Assembly: GCA_018698795.1 (NCBI GenBank)
Contig: JABIPG010000279.1
Location: 1-37,255, forward strand
Source: Rhodospirillaceae bacterium
Lineage (GTDB): Bacteria; Pseudomonadota; Alphaproteobacteria; Rhodospirillales; Casp-alpha2
Direction of reading: 5' to 3'
Length of the DNA: 37,255 bases
Shown here: positions 25,199 to 32,574 of the stretch, one piece after another
How the letters are laid out: the number at the start of each line of letters is the position of its first letter
Numbering within the stretch: position 1 is the first letter of the stretch
The notes under the pieces: generated by a model
Databases searched by the model: none
What the model was told of the DNA's origin: nothing
What the model saw: the letters and a program-made list of their open reading frames with translations, nothing else
Made by a program: the position numbers and the translations under genes

Positions 25199-25587
25199 GC
25201 ATCGTTCTCCCGTGTTGAACGCCAATTCTCCGCCATGTCGCGTGCCTGATCGTTGACACTTGGAGTAGGCTGTTCCCCCGGCGCGGTGTTGTTGGCTTGA
25301 TAGACATAGACCAATATTTCTGCGACTGCGGCAAAAGCCTCCAGGGGGATTTCCGACTCGATGTCGATTGCCGTCAGCAATTGCGCCAAGTCCGCATCCT
25401 CACGCACCTTGATGCCATTTTGAAAAGCGAGCTGCAAAATCTGTTCCGCGACGCGTCCGCGCCCACCGGCAATAACCTTCGGTGCGCGGTCGTTCGGGGC
25501 TTGTTTGGCCAAAGCAACAGCCACAGCGCCCGAGGTCGGCGGCGGAGGATTGAGGTTCCCGGTCAGCGGTTTTTCGTCGGCAGGCAA
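25195..25587 (-). CDS. Stand-alone FlhB C-terminal domain homologue (FlhX/FhlB-like)
   Basis: The 130-residue protein has an unstructured Pro-rich N-terminus and then a domain that aligns with the post-cleavage part of FlhB: AVALAKQAPNDRAPKVIAGG, GIKVREDADLAQLLTAIDIE, SEIPLEAFAAVAEILVYVYQ. The NPTH autocleavage tetrapeptide is absent, so the protein mimics the already cleaved substrate-specificity switch. Full-length FlhB with NPTH is encoded at 32.6 kb. The chosen start is TTG 25587, with GGGG about eight bases upstream; an in-frame stop lies ten codons further up and no ATG intervenes. A later GTG is possible. It is the first gene of the minus-strand export operon. Confidence 0.82.
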   Translation of the reverse strand: MPADEKPLTGNLNPPPPTSGAVAVALAKQAPNDRAPKVIAGGRGRVAEQILQLAFQNGIKVREDADLAQLLTAIDIESEIPLEAFAAVAEILVYVYQANNTAPGEQPTPSVNDQARDMAENWRSTRENDA

Positions 25588-25623
25588 GGGCCGTTCCCCT
25601 TGGGGCTCAGGTTGTCAAAGATG

Positions 25624-25650
25624 GCGAATCACAGCGAATCACAGCGAATC
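25624..25650. repeat. Tandem 10-base direct repeat
   Basis: GCGAATCACA occurs twice followed by a partial third copy (GCGAATC). It lies in the leader region of the flhX-like operon, between its start codon and the palindrome at 25682. It could be regulatory or a slippage product. Confidence 0.7.
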
Positions 25651-25681
25651 CATGTCCAAGCCTAACCCTGACTCCGTACGG

Positions 25682-25695
25682 TTAACAATCGTTAA
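25682..25695. promoter_or_regulatory. Operator-like palindrome between export operon and sdaA
   Basis: TTAAC-AATC-GTTAA is a perfect 5-4-5 inverted repeat. It also contains two TTAA half-sites six bases apart, one base short of the CtrA consensus (TTAA-N7-TTAA). It lies in the divergent promoter region, so it could serve either side. Confidence 0.4.
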
Positions 25696-25725
25696 AGCGT
25701 TTCATCATTGTGGGGCAGCGCAAAT

Positions 25726-25755
25726 CCGGCTATCTGCCATAGGTAAGATAGCCGG
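25726..25755 (+). promoter_or_regulatory. Perfect stem-loop in the sdaA leader
   Basis: CCGGCTATCT and AGATAGCCGG form a perfect 10-base-pair stem with a 10-base loop. The right arm ends at the GGAAAGGA ribosome site, nine bases before the sdaA ATG. There is no U-tract, so it is not a terminator. It could modulate translation or mRNA stability. Confidence 0.5.
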
Positions 25756-25770
25756 AAAGGACGTGCCGTC

Positions 25771-27156
25771 ATGTTTCTCAGTGTATTTGATATGTTCAAG
25801 ATCGGCATCGGACCATCAAGTTCCCACACCATGGGGCCGATGGCGGCGGCTGGGCGTTTTGTCCACCGCCTCAAGGCCAACGACGACCTCAATTCGACGA
25901 CCCGCGTGGAAGTGCGGCTGCACGGCTCCTTGGCATTTACCGGCAAAGGGCACAGCTCCGATACGGCGACGATCCTGGGCCTGATGGGCGAAACCGCGGA
26001 GGACATTGAGTTGGACGCGGCGCCTGAGAAGCTACGCGCCATCGAATCAACGCAGCGATTGATGCTCGGCGGTGCGCATCCGATCGCATTTGATGCGCAG
26101 TCGGATCTGATTTTCGATTACGGGCCAGCGCTTGCGGGGCATGCCAACGGCATGGTGCTGAAAGGGTATGGTGGTGCTGGTGAATTGCTGCTTGAGCGAA
26201 CCTACTATTCCATTGGTGGCGGTTTCGTGTTGTCCGCCGATGAGTTGGCGGCTCTGTCGGATGAGGCGCCATTTGCCATGGTGCCGTTCGGCTTTACGAC
26301 AGCGGCGGAAATGCTGGAAATGGGGAACGAGTCGGGTAAATCCGTCGCCGAAATGAAAGCCGCAAATGAATTGGCGGTTCGTAGCGAGAGCGAATTACGA
26401 GATGGCTTGAAAAAAATTTGGTCGACCATGGAAAGCTGCATGGCGCGAGGCCTCAAGCAAGAAGGGGTGTTGCCTGGCGGGCTCAACGTTCGGCGCCGTG
26501 CGCCTCAGATTTTGGCCTCTTTGGAAGAGGAACAGCAAGAAGGCCGAAACGTTCGCTTCGAACACACAATCATGGATTGGATCAGCCTGTATGCCTTGGC
26601 CGTAAACGAGGAAAACGCAGCCGGAGGGCGCATCGTCACAGCGCCGACCAATGGTGCGGCGGGGATCGTGCCGGCTGTGTTGCGCTACTATCTGGATTTC
26701 TGCCCAGGCTCTACGGACAACGGAATTCACGAGTTTCTTTTGACGGCGGCGGCTATCGGCGGATTGATCAAGCACAATGCTTCCATATCGGGTGCCGAGG
26801 TCGGATGCCAAGGTGAGGTTGGTTCAGCATCAGCCATGGCAGCGGCGGGATTGGCGGCGGTGTTGGGCGGCAGCAACACGCAGATCGAACATGCGGCCGA
26901 GATCGCGATTGAACATCATCTGGGGATGACCTGCGATCCGGTCGGCGGATTGGTGCAAGTGCCATGTATCGAGCGCAACGCCATGGGCGCGGTGAAAGCC
27001 GTCAACGCGGCCTCGTTGGCGCTTCGGGGCGACGGAAATCACTTCGTGCCCCTCGATACGGCGGTCGAAACCATGCGCCAGACCGGCTTGGATATGCTGT
27101 CCAAGTACAAGGAAACCTCGCAAGGCGGGCTGGCGGTGAATGTGACTGAATGCTGA
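25771..27156 (+). CDS. sdaA: L-serine dehydratase, iron-sulfur single-chain type
   Basis: SdaA deaminates L-serine to pyruvate and ammonia in the cytoplasm using a [4Fe-4S] cluster. The 461-residue protein starts [20 protein letters not shown], the hallmark of the beta domain. The alpha domain has [19 protein letters not shown] and three cysteines positioned to hold the cluster ([25 protein letters not shown]). Length and domain order match the single-chain SdaA of proteobacteria. The ribosome site is GGAAAGGA, behind a perfect stem-loop. It is divergent from the export operon and 121 bases upstream of the flavoprotein pair; a shared pathway is possible but unproven. Confidence 0.96.
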   Translation: MFLSVFDMFKIGIGPSSSHTMGPMAAAGRFVHRLKANDDLNSTTRVEVRLHGSLAFTGKGHSSDTATILGLMGETAEDIELDAAPEKLRAIESTQRLMLGGAHPIAFDAQSDLIFDYGPALAGHANGMVLKGYGGAGELLLERTYYSIGGGFVLSADELAALSDEAPFAMVPFGFTTAAEMLEMGNESGKSVAEMKAANELAVRSESELRDGLKKIWSTMESCMARGLKQEGVLPGGLNVRRRAPQILASLEEEQQEGRNVRFEHTIMDWISLYALAVNEENAAGGRIVTAPTNGAAGIVPAVLRYYLDFCPGSTDNGIHEFLLTAAAIGGLIKHNASISGAEVGCQGEVGSASAMAAAGLAAVLGGSNTQIEHAAEIAIEHHLGMTCDPVGGLVQVPCIERNAMGAVKAVNAASLALRGDGNHFVPLDTAVETMRQTGLDMLSKYKETSQGGLAVNVTEC

Positions 27157-27171
27157 GGGCGGCTGCACTAT

Positions 27172-27190
27172 CGGCTTAATCAAGAAGCCG
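27172..27190 (+). terminator. Possible weak terminator after sdaA
   Basis: CGGCTT and AAGCCG form a six-base-pair stem with a seven-base loop, 16 bases after the sdaA stop. The following bases (CACTTCTCCCC) are pyrimidine-rich but not a T-tract, so termination would be inefficient. Confidence 0.3.
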
Positions 27191-27277
27191 CACTTCTCCC
27201 CGTAGGGTAAAATTCCAGATTGAGTTCAATACCGGCCCGGTTAAGATTGCTTATTCAACACGACAAGGGGTGGAGAA

Positions 27278-29242
27278 ATGACCATTGAGACGGAATGGCG
27301 TGACTACGACGTAGTGGTTGTTGGCTCAGGTGGTGCGGGTAGTGCGGCCGCGCAGGCGGCATCTGAGAAGGGCGCTCGGGTTCTGGTCGTCTCCAAGGAC
27401 CCAATTGGCTGCTCGGACACCAAGATTTCCGAAGGCAAAGTGACTGTGCGCGCTGCCGGCGACGACGACGACACCGAGCAGGCGCTCTCAGATAATTTGC
27501 GCATGGGCGGCGGCAGCCTGCCCGACAAGGCGATCACCGAGGCTTTCGCACATGACAACCGCGCCGCTTATGACTGGTACCGGCAGCGCGGACTGAGGCC
27601 GAAAATCGACGTTGAACGTAGCGGGCCGAAGTCGGATTCCATGGCCATGGGCGGCCACACGCGCCGACGCACCGTTGGGCACGCCAGCTCCGGTGTGGCA
27701 CTTAGCCACGCCACCTGGAACGCGGTTGTGCAGGGAGCGCGCATCGATTATCTGGAGGACGCCTGGTTTTTGGATGTGGTCACCGAGTCGGGAGCCGGGA
27801 TGGATCGTGGGGCGGATGAAGGCGAGCGGCGTATCGTCGGCGGCATTGTTTACGACGCATCGCGCGGCAAGCTGGTGATCGTGCGCGCGAGCGCCGTCGT
27901 CGTTGCGGCAGGCGGGCTTGCGACGCTATTTTTTCCCAAGACTGACACCATGCGTGGCAATACCGGTGATTCCTATGCCGTCATGGCGCGGGCTGGCGCC
28001 GACCTGATCGACATGGAGCAGATTCAATTTCTACCGTTTTGCCTGACCTCGCCGCCGTCGTATGAAGGGCTGTTGTGCGGCGAGCCGTCGGTGGCCAGTT
28101 TCTTGGGCGATCTTCGCGATAAGGACGGCAAGTTGATCATGGATTGCGTGACGCTCCGCACCCGGGCCGAATGTGCTGCGGCGATCATGCTGGCCGTCGA
28201 AGATGGTCGCGGAACAGAGAACGGCGGCGCCTATCTAGACCTGACCGCTAATGCTCAGGCGCCGCTGTCGGGTGTCTACTTCAAACGCTACCTGGAACTG
28301 GCGATGCCGTCTGCCTACAAGCACGCCCGCCAGGCGATGGGGAAGGCGGCAGGCAAATTGGAAGTGCCCTGGGAAGTGCGGCCCGCTGCGCATTACATGA
28401 TGGGCGGGCTTCGCGCCGACGAGCATGCGGCAGCGAAGGCCGATACGGCTGGTGCGGCCATTGCCGGCCTATTCGCTGCAGGACAGGCGATGGGAGGCGT
28501 GTTCGGCGCTAACCGGCTGGGCTCCACGGCGTTGGCGGAATGCACGATCTTTGGTATCCGCAGCGGCCACAGTGCTGCCGCCCACGCTCTGGCAAACCGG
28601 GAGGTTGCCGACAAAAGCAAGTTCGAGCCCGCGATTTCAGCGATCTCGGCATTGTTCGGGCAACGCGGGGATCTGGCAGCGGCGGTCTTGAAGGTCGAAT
28701 TGCAGCGCGCCGCGTGGGAAAATATCGGACCGGTGCGCTCAATCGCGCGTATCGAGCGTTTTGAAGCCGTGTGTGAAAACCTGCAAGCCAAACTGGCGAA
28801 CGTCGCAATCCCTGTCTACGGGGGTTGGAATCAGGCGTTCATCGAGTACCAGGAACTGCTCAATATGTTGACCGTTTCCCGTGCCGTGGCTGCGGCGGCA
28901 CGCGAACGCGACGGTAGCGTCGGCGGCCATGTGCGATCCGACGGTCCCAATATATCGGTGTTCGCCAAGCCCTATTCGACGCAAATCTCAATGCAGGCCG
29001 ACGGCCAATTCGTTAGCCGGCGTATCGACCGCGAGGGCCTGCCCTTTGGGCGCTTAGCGCTCTATCTGATGAACGATCATTGGCGGAAGTTCAAACTCAG
29101 GATGCTGCGGCGGTTGCCCGAACGAATCCGCGACCGGCGTATCCGCGACCACTATCAAGCGATCATGCAGAAATCAGGCGGGCCGCAGGAAATTGAGCCC
29201 GGCAGTTTAGCCGGAGCACCAGCGGAGGCGATGAGCCGATGA
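27278..29242 (+). CDS. Fumarate-reductase-like FAD flavoprotein with altered active site
   Basis: This 654-residue soluble-looking flavoprotein belongs to the SdhA/FrdA superfamily. The FAD-binding motif is VVVVGSGGAGSAAAQAA near the N-terminus, and the capping and C-terminal regions carry HYMMGGLR (H372) and GANRLGSTALAE (R413), which match two substrate carboxylate ligands of the family. Three other hallmarks are changed. The covalent-FAD His of SHT is Asp47 (SDT). The QFHPT segment is QFLPF (250-254). The RGEGG segment with the catalytic Arg is GEPSVAS. A non-fumarate substrate and non-covalent FAD are inferred. No signal peptide is seen and no membrane subunit gene follows. The stop overlaps the iron-sulfur partner start (ATGA). 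Confidence 0.82.
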   Translation: MTIETEWRDYDVVVVGSGGAGSAAAQAASEKGARVLVVSKDPIGCSDTKISEGKVTVRAAGDDDDTEQALSDNLRMGGGSLPDKAITEAFAHDNRAAYDWYRQRGLRPKIDVERSGPKSDSMAMGGHTRRRTVGHASSGVALSHATWNAVVQGARIDYLEDAWFLDVVTESGAGMDRGADEGERRIVGGIVYDASRGKLVIVRASAVVVAAGGLATLFFPKTDTMRGNTGDSYAVMARAGADLIDMEQIQFLPFCLTSPPSYEGLLCGEPSVASFLGDLRDKDGKLIMDCVTLRTRAECAAAIMLAVEDGRGTENGGAYLDLTANAQAPLSGVYFKRYLELAMPSAYKHARQAMGKAAGKLEVPWEVRPAAHYMMGGLRADEHAAAKADTAGAAIAGLFAAGQAMGGVFGANRLGSTALAECTIFGIRSGHSAAAHALANREVADKSKFEPAISAISALFGQRGDLAAAVLKVELQRAAWENIGPVRSIARIERFEAVCENLQAKLANVAIPVYGGWNQAFIEYQELLNMLTVSRAVAAAARERDGSVGGHVRSDGPNISVFAKPYSTQISMQADGQFVSRRIDREGLPFGRLALYLMNDHWRKFKLRMLRRLPERIRDRRIRDHYQAIMQKSGGPQEIEPGSLAGAPAEAMSR

Positions 29243-29967
29243 AGGTTGAGATTGTCACCTATCGCAACGGCGAGACGACGGTTGTTGAGTACGACTACCA
29301 GCGCCGTTCCGATGACGAAAAGCCGATGGTGTTGGATGTTCTGTTGCAGGCGCAGGTGAGTGGCATGCCGGACCTGGCCTTCCGCTATGGCTGTCGGGCC
29401 AGGAATTGTGGCGTCTGTACCGTCGATATCAACGGCCGGCCCCGCTTGGCTTGCCGGGCGCGGATTCGGGAAGGAGACACGATCAGCGCCATGGCGACGC
29501 TACCTGTACTGTCCGATTTAGTGGTGCGCCGCGATAGCATCGCGCGTCAGATGCGCGGTCGCTTGCCGGCGCAGGTATCGGGCAACGATCTGAATGTCGA
29601 GGCTTCGGCGGAATATCACACGCTTACCGCATGCGTTGAGTGCTACGCTTGTTTGCATGGCTGCCCTATGCATGCACAAAACCTGGAACCGCAAGGCGCC
29701 GGCACGGCCGGAACGCTCGAAGCCGGTGAAGGGTATCGCTGGGGCAATCCGTTTTCGCTGCTGAAGCTTCAGATGCGACGTCTCGACCCGTTGGTGACGG
29801 AACCCGAAAAAGAGGCTGTGGTGGCCCAGGCCGTCGAACTGGGCTTGGAGGTCTGCATCGATTGTCCCGGCTGCAAATGCGGTATTGGCATTGATCTTAA
29901 GAACAAGGTGGTTAAGGCCTTGTTGGACGCTGCCGAGCAGAATTCAGCGCAGAGCCCGCCGGACTAA
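29239..29967 (+). CDS. Iron-sulfur partner subunit (SdhB/FrdB-like, unusual C-terminal cysteines)
   Basis: The 242-residue protein should pass electrons to or from the flavoprotein encoded just upstream. The N-terminal plant-type [2Fe-2S] domain has C52, C57, C60 and C72 (GCRARNCGVC ... LAC). A ferredoxin-like motif follows at C132-x2-C135-x2-C138-x3-C142-P. Classical SdhB would then have C-x5-C-x3-C-P; here there is instead a compact C206-x2-C209-x2-C212-x-C214 near the C-terminus (VCIDCPGCKCGIG). The cluster set is therefore not the standard 2Fe-4Fe-3Fe series. There is no membrane-anchor gene, so the electron partner is unknown. Confidence 0.85.
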   Translation: MKVEIVTYRNGETTVVEYDYQRRSDDEKPMVLDVLLQAQVSGMPDLAFRYGCRARNCGVCTVDINGRPRLACRARIREGDTISAMATLPVLSDLVVRRDSIARQMRGRLPAQVSGNDLNVEASAEYHTLTACVECYACLHGCPMHAQNLEPQGAGTAGTLEAGEGYRWGNPFSLLKLQMRRLDPLVTEPEKEAVVAQAVELGLEVCIDCPGCKCGIGIDLKNKVVKALLDAAEQNSAQSPPD

Positions 29968-30182
29968 GTTGGGCTATGATAAAGCCCTGTGTAGGCCCCC
30001 TGAGACGATGGCCGATGCCCGATGCCCTCAATCTTGCCCGTTCCGATGATCTGACGCCGCGTACAATTCAGATGATTCACCGCTTGTTAACGAACTAGGC
30101 AGATAATGCCCACTGGAAATCGCGCGTAAATGTGGCGCGCGAAGGGCGCACCGAGAAACGGGGCGGAACATACGTCAAGAAA

Positions 30183-30198
30183 TGGCATGGAACGCGCC
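30183..30198 (+). promoter_or_regulatory. Weak sigma-54-like element before flgB
   Basis: TGGCATG, four bases, then GCGCC has the GG and GC at the right ten-base spacing and a good -24 half, but the -12 half lacks the TT. It lies 38 bases before the flgB start. The rest of the 268-base gap after the iron-sulfur gene (29968-30235) shows no gene and only a short weak hairpin at 29971-29987. Confidence 0.25.
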
Positions 30199-30235
30199 GG
30201 GGCAAGGCGCGCCACCAGGATGAGGTCGTTGTGCC

Positions 30236-30640
30236 ATGGAACTGAAGTCGTTGACGTTGTTTCAAGCGGTGAAGAAGCGCATGAACTGGCTGGCACAGCG
30301 CCAGGAAATTCTGTCGCAGAATATCGCCAATGCAGATAGCCCCAAATATCGTGCTAGCGACCTAAAACCTTATAATTTCAAAGAATTGATTCGTAGTGAA
30401 GGCTCGCAGCTGAACATGGTTGCAAGCGGGAAAGGCCATCTGCCGGGACGACGCAAACGCATTCGCGATTTTTCAGAAGTGAAAGATCGCAGGCCGTTTG
30501 AGACCAATCCGACGGGCAACTCTGTGGTGTTGGAAGAACAGATGGCTAAGGTCGGCGAGACCGGTGCCAATTATAAAATGGCAACCAACCTGTACCGCAA
30601 GCATATCGGCATGATGCGTATGGCCCTTGGTAAGAAATAA
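30236..30640 (+). CDS. flgB: Flagellar proximal-rod protein FlgB
   Basis: FlgB is one of the first rod subunits exported. The 134-residue protein has the N-terminal heptad region with LAQRQEILSQNIANADSPKY and the C-terminal helix GANYKMATNLYRKHIGMMRM, both diagnostic. AGGATGAGG lies about ten bases before the ATG. It heads the plus-strand flgB-flgC-fliE-fliQ-fliR-flhB run. Confidence 0.96.
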   Translation: MELKSLTLFQAVKKRMNWLAQRQEILSQNIANADSPKYRASDLKPYNFKELIRSEGSQLNMVASGKGHLPGRRKRIRDFSEVKDRRPFETNPTGNSVVLEEQMAKVGETGANYKMATNLYRKHIGMMRMALGKK

Positions 30641-30653
30641 AGGATACCGATAG

Positions 30654-31064
30654 ATGGACGACATTATCCGAACCATGCGAATTTCCAGCGCCGGCCTGCG
30701 GGCACAAGGGCAGCGGCTGCGGGTCATCGCTCAAAACATCGCGAACGCGAATTCACTGGCTACGGACCCGAACGGCAAGCCGTATCGACGCAAGACCATT
30801 TCGTTTCGCAATGAGTTCGACAAAGCGGCGGGCATGGATACCGTCCGAGTACACAAAGTGCGTCCCGATATGTCGGCGTTCGGCAAACGCTTCGACCCCA
30901 ATCATCCGGCGGCGGATGCTGATGGCTATGTGCTGACGCCGAACGTCAATACATTGATCGAGATGTCCGACATGCGCGAGGCGCAACGTTCGTACGAGGC
31001 CAATCTCAACGTCATAAAGTCATCCAAGAAGATGCTTACCAACGCCATCGATATGCTGCGATAA
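30654..31064 (+). CDS. flgC: Flagellar proximal-rod protein FlgC
   Basis: FlgC is a rod subunit. The 136-residue protein shows MRISSAGLRAQGQRLRVIAQ followed by NIANANSLATDPNGKPYRRK at the start, and the C-terminal MSDMREAQRSYEANLNVIKS typical of FlgC. A GGA lies about nine bases upstream of ATG, 13 bases after flgB. Confidence 0.97.
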   Translation: MDDIIRTMRISSAGLRAQGQRLRVIAQNIANANSLATDPNGKPYRRKTISFRNEFDKAAGMDTVRVHKVRPDMSAFGKRFDPNHPAADADGYVLTPNVNTLIEMSDMREAQRSYEANLNVIKSSKKMLTNAIDMLR

Positions 31065-31110
31065 AAACCGGTCAAAACGACCAGGAACGGGAAAACCTTA
31101 GGAGATTAAC

Positions 31111-31431
31111 ATGCCGACACCGGCTCAGAATTATGTTTCCGCGATCAAGGCCTACAACAGCGCAGCGGTCGGCGAATCGTTCGGCGCCAAAAAACAGGCC
31201 GATGCGAGTCAGAGCAGCGAGTTCGCCGACTTGGTCAAGGGTGCGATTAAGGAAGCCGTCCGTATTGGCGAGCGCAGTGAACAACTCTCTATTGCCGGCA
31301 TCAACGATCGCGCCGATATCTCACAGGTCGTGACCGCGGTCTCGGAAGCGGAATTGACGCTGCAGACCGTTGTCAGCGTCCGCGACAAGGTGCTCGAAGC
31401 CTACAAGGATATCCTGCGCATGCCCATTTAG
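31111..31431 (+). CDS. fliE: Flagellar hook-basal body adaptor FliE
   Basis: FliE joins the MS-ring and gate to the rod. The 106-residue protein has the FliE pattern FADLVKGAIKEAVRIGERSE and the C-terminal VSEAELTLQTVVSVRDKVLE with AYKDILRMPI. A strong GGAG lies seven bases before the ATG. It follows flgC by 46 bases. Confidence 0.96.
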   Translation: MPTPAQNYVSAIKAYNSAAVGESFGAKKQADASQSSEFADLVKGAIKEAVRIGERSEQLSIAGINDRADISQVVTAVSEAELTLQTVVSVRDKVLEAYKDILRMPI

Positions 31432-31497
31432 GGCGTTTGGGGTATACTCTTCCGTGTCGAACGATTCGGTTTGGCATGATCGACGTGGATGTCCCGT

Positions 31498-31764
31498 ATG
31501 AACGAAGCTGCAGTTCTGGAAGTTGGGCGCGAGGCGCTTTGGGTGGTATTGAAGGTTGCCGGCCCGATTATGGGGGCGGGGTTGTTAATCGGTTTGACGA
31601 TCGCGCTTTTCCAAGCCTTGACGACGATCCAGGAAATGACTTTGACGTTCGTGCCGAAAATCCTGGTAATTTTTTCAGCGATTATTTTTTTCCTGCCGTT
31701 CATGATGACGACGGTCATCGAGTTCGCCCGAACGCTCTTCGACCGCATGGTCGGTTTGGGCTAG
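31498..31764 (+). CDS. fliQ: Flagellar export-gate protein FliQ
   Basis: FliQ is a two-helix export-gate subunit. The 88-residue protein has both hydrophobic hairpins (VVLKVAGPIMGAGLLIGLTI and ILVIFSAIIFFLPFMMTTVI) with the loop ALTTIQEMTLTFVPK, diagnostic for FliQ. I prefer ATG 31498, which gives the usual length. ATG 31489, three codons earlier, is possible; neither has a strong ribosome site. It is 12 bases upstream of fliR. Confidence 0.96.
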   Translation: MNEAAVLEVGREALWVVLKVAGPIMGAGLLIGLTIALFQALTTIQEMTLTFVPKILVIFSAIIFFLPFMMTTVIEFARTLFDRMVGLG

Positions 31765-31776
31765 TGGGGCAAGACC

Positions 31777-32535
31777 GTGCTGGCGGAGTTTCTCGAGCTC
31801 AACATATTCGGGTTCCTCCTGATTTTCGGACGTCTCGGCGCGACGATTTCGTTCATGCCTGGGTTCAGCGCCTCTTATGTGTCGGTTCGGATTCGTGTGA
31901 CCTTGGCCTTGGCGCTCAGTTTCGCCGTCATGCCCGCGATTGCACCGAACCTACCGGTATTGCCGACATCGGTGGCGCAATTGGGGATTTTGTTCGCCGG
32001 CGAGATTTTGGTTGGCTCCTTCATTGGAATCTTAGGCCGTGTTCTGATCGGCGCCTTGCAGACTGCGGGCACCGTGATCGCGCTGTCGTCTTCCATGGCC
32101 AACGCCTTGATCCAAGATCCCATCGCAGAGCAGCAAAGTTCGACGGTTTCGGGGTTTTTGTTGACGTTGGGAATCGTGATTATCTTTGTCGCCGATTTCC
32201 ATCACTTGATGATCCGTGCCGCGATGGAGACTTACGAGTTGTTTCCGCCCGGTGCCCCTCTACCGGTCGGCGATTTCGCCCAACTTATGGCGCGCCGCGT
32301 TGCGGACAGTTTCATACTCGGCATTCAATTGGCATCGCCGGCACTGGTGATCGGCTTGACCTACTATATCGGCCTTGGGTTGCTTGGGCGTTTGATGCCG
32401 CAATTGCCGGTATTCTTTTTCGGCCTGCCGGTGCAAGTTTCGCTACAGTTGTGGGTGCTGACAGCGACGGTTTCAGGCATAATACTGGTGTTCGCACGGC
32501 GCTTCCAAGAAGGTATCGGGGCGTTCGTGCCATGA
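31777..32535 (+). CDS. fliR: Flagellar export-gate protein FliR
   Basis: FliR completes the FliP-FliQ-FliR gate. The 252-residue protein has about six transmembrane segments and the family stretches GFLLIFGRLGATISFMPGFS, ILFAGEILVGSFIGILGRVL and LPVFFFGLPVQV. The start is GTG 31777 with GGGG eight bases upstream. Confidence 0.97.
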   Translation: MLAEFLELNIFGFLLIFGRLGATISFMPGFSASYVSVRIRVTLALALSFAVMPAIAPNLPVLPTSVAQLGILFAGEILVGSFIGILGRVLIGALQTAGTVIALSSSMANALIQDPIAEQQSSTVSGFLLTLGIVIIFVADFHHLMIRAAMETYELFPPGAPLPVGDFAQLMARRVADSFILGIQLASPALVIGLTYYIGLGLLGRLMPQLPVFFFGLPVQVSLQLWVLTATVSGIILVFARRFQEGIGAFVP

Positions 32536-32574
32536 TCGCTGCATGCAAGATGTGGAAACCCAGGAGCCAGATAA

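Noticed and set aside
29971..29987. GGGCT/AGCCC hairpin after the iron-sulfur gene as a terminator
   Set aside because: Only five base pairs and no T-tract.
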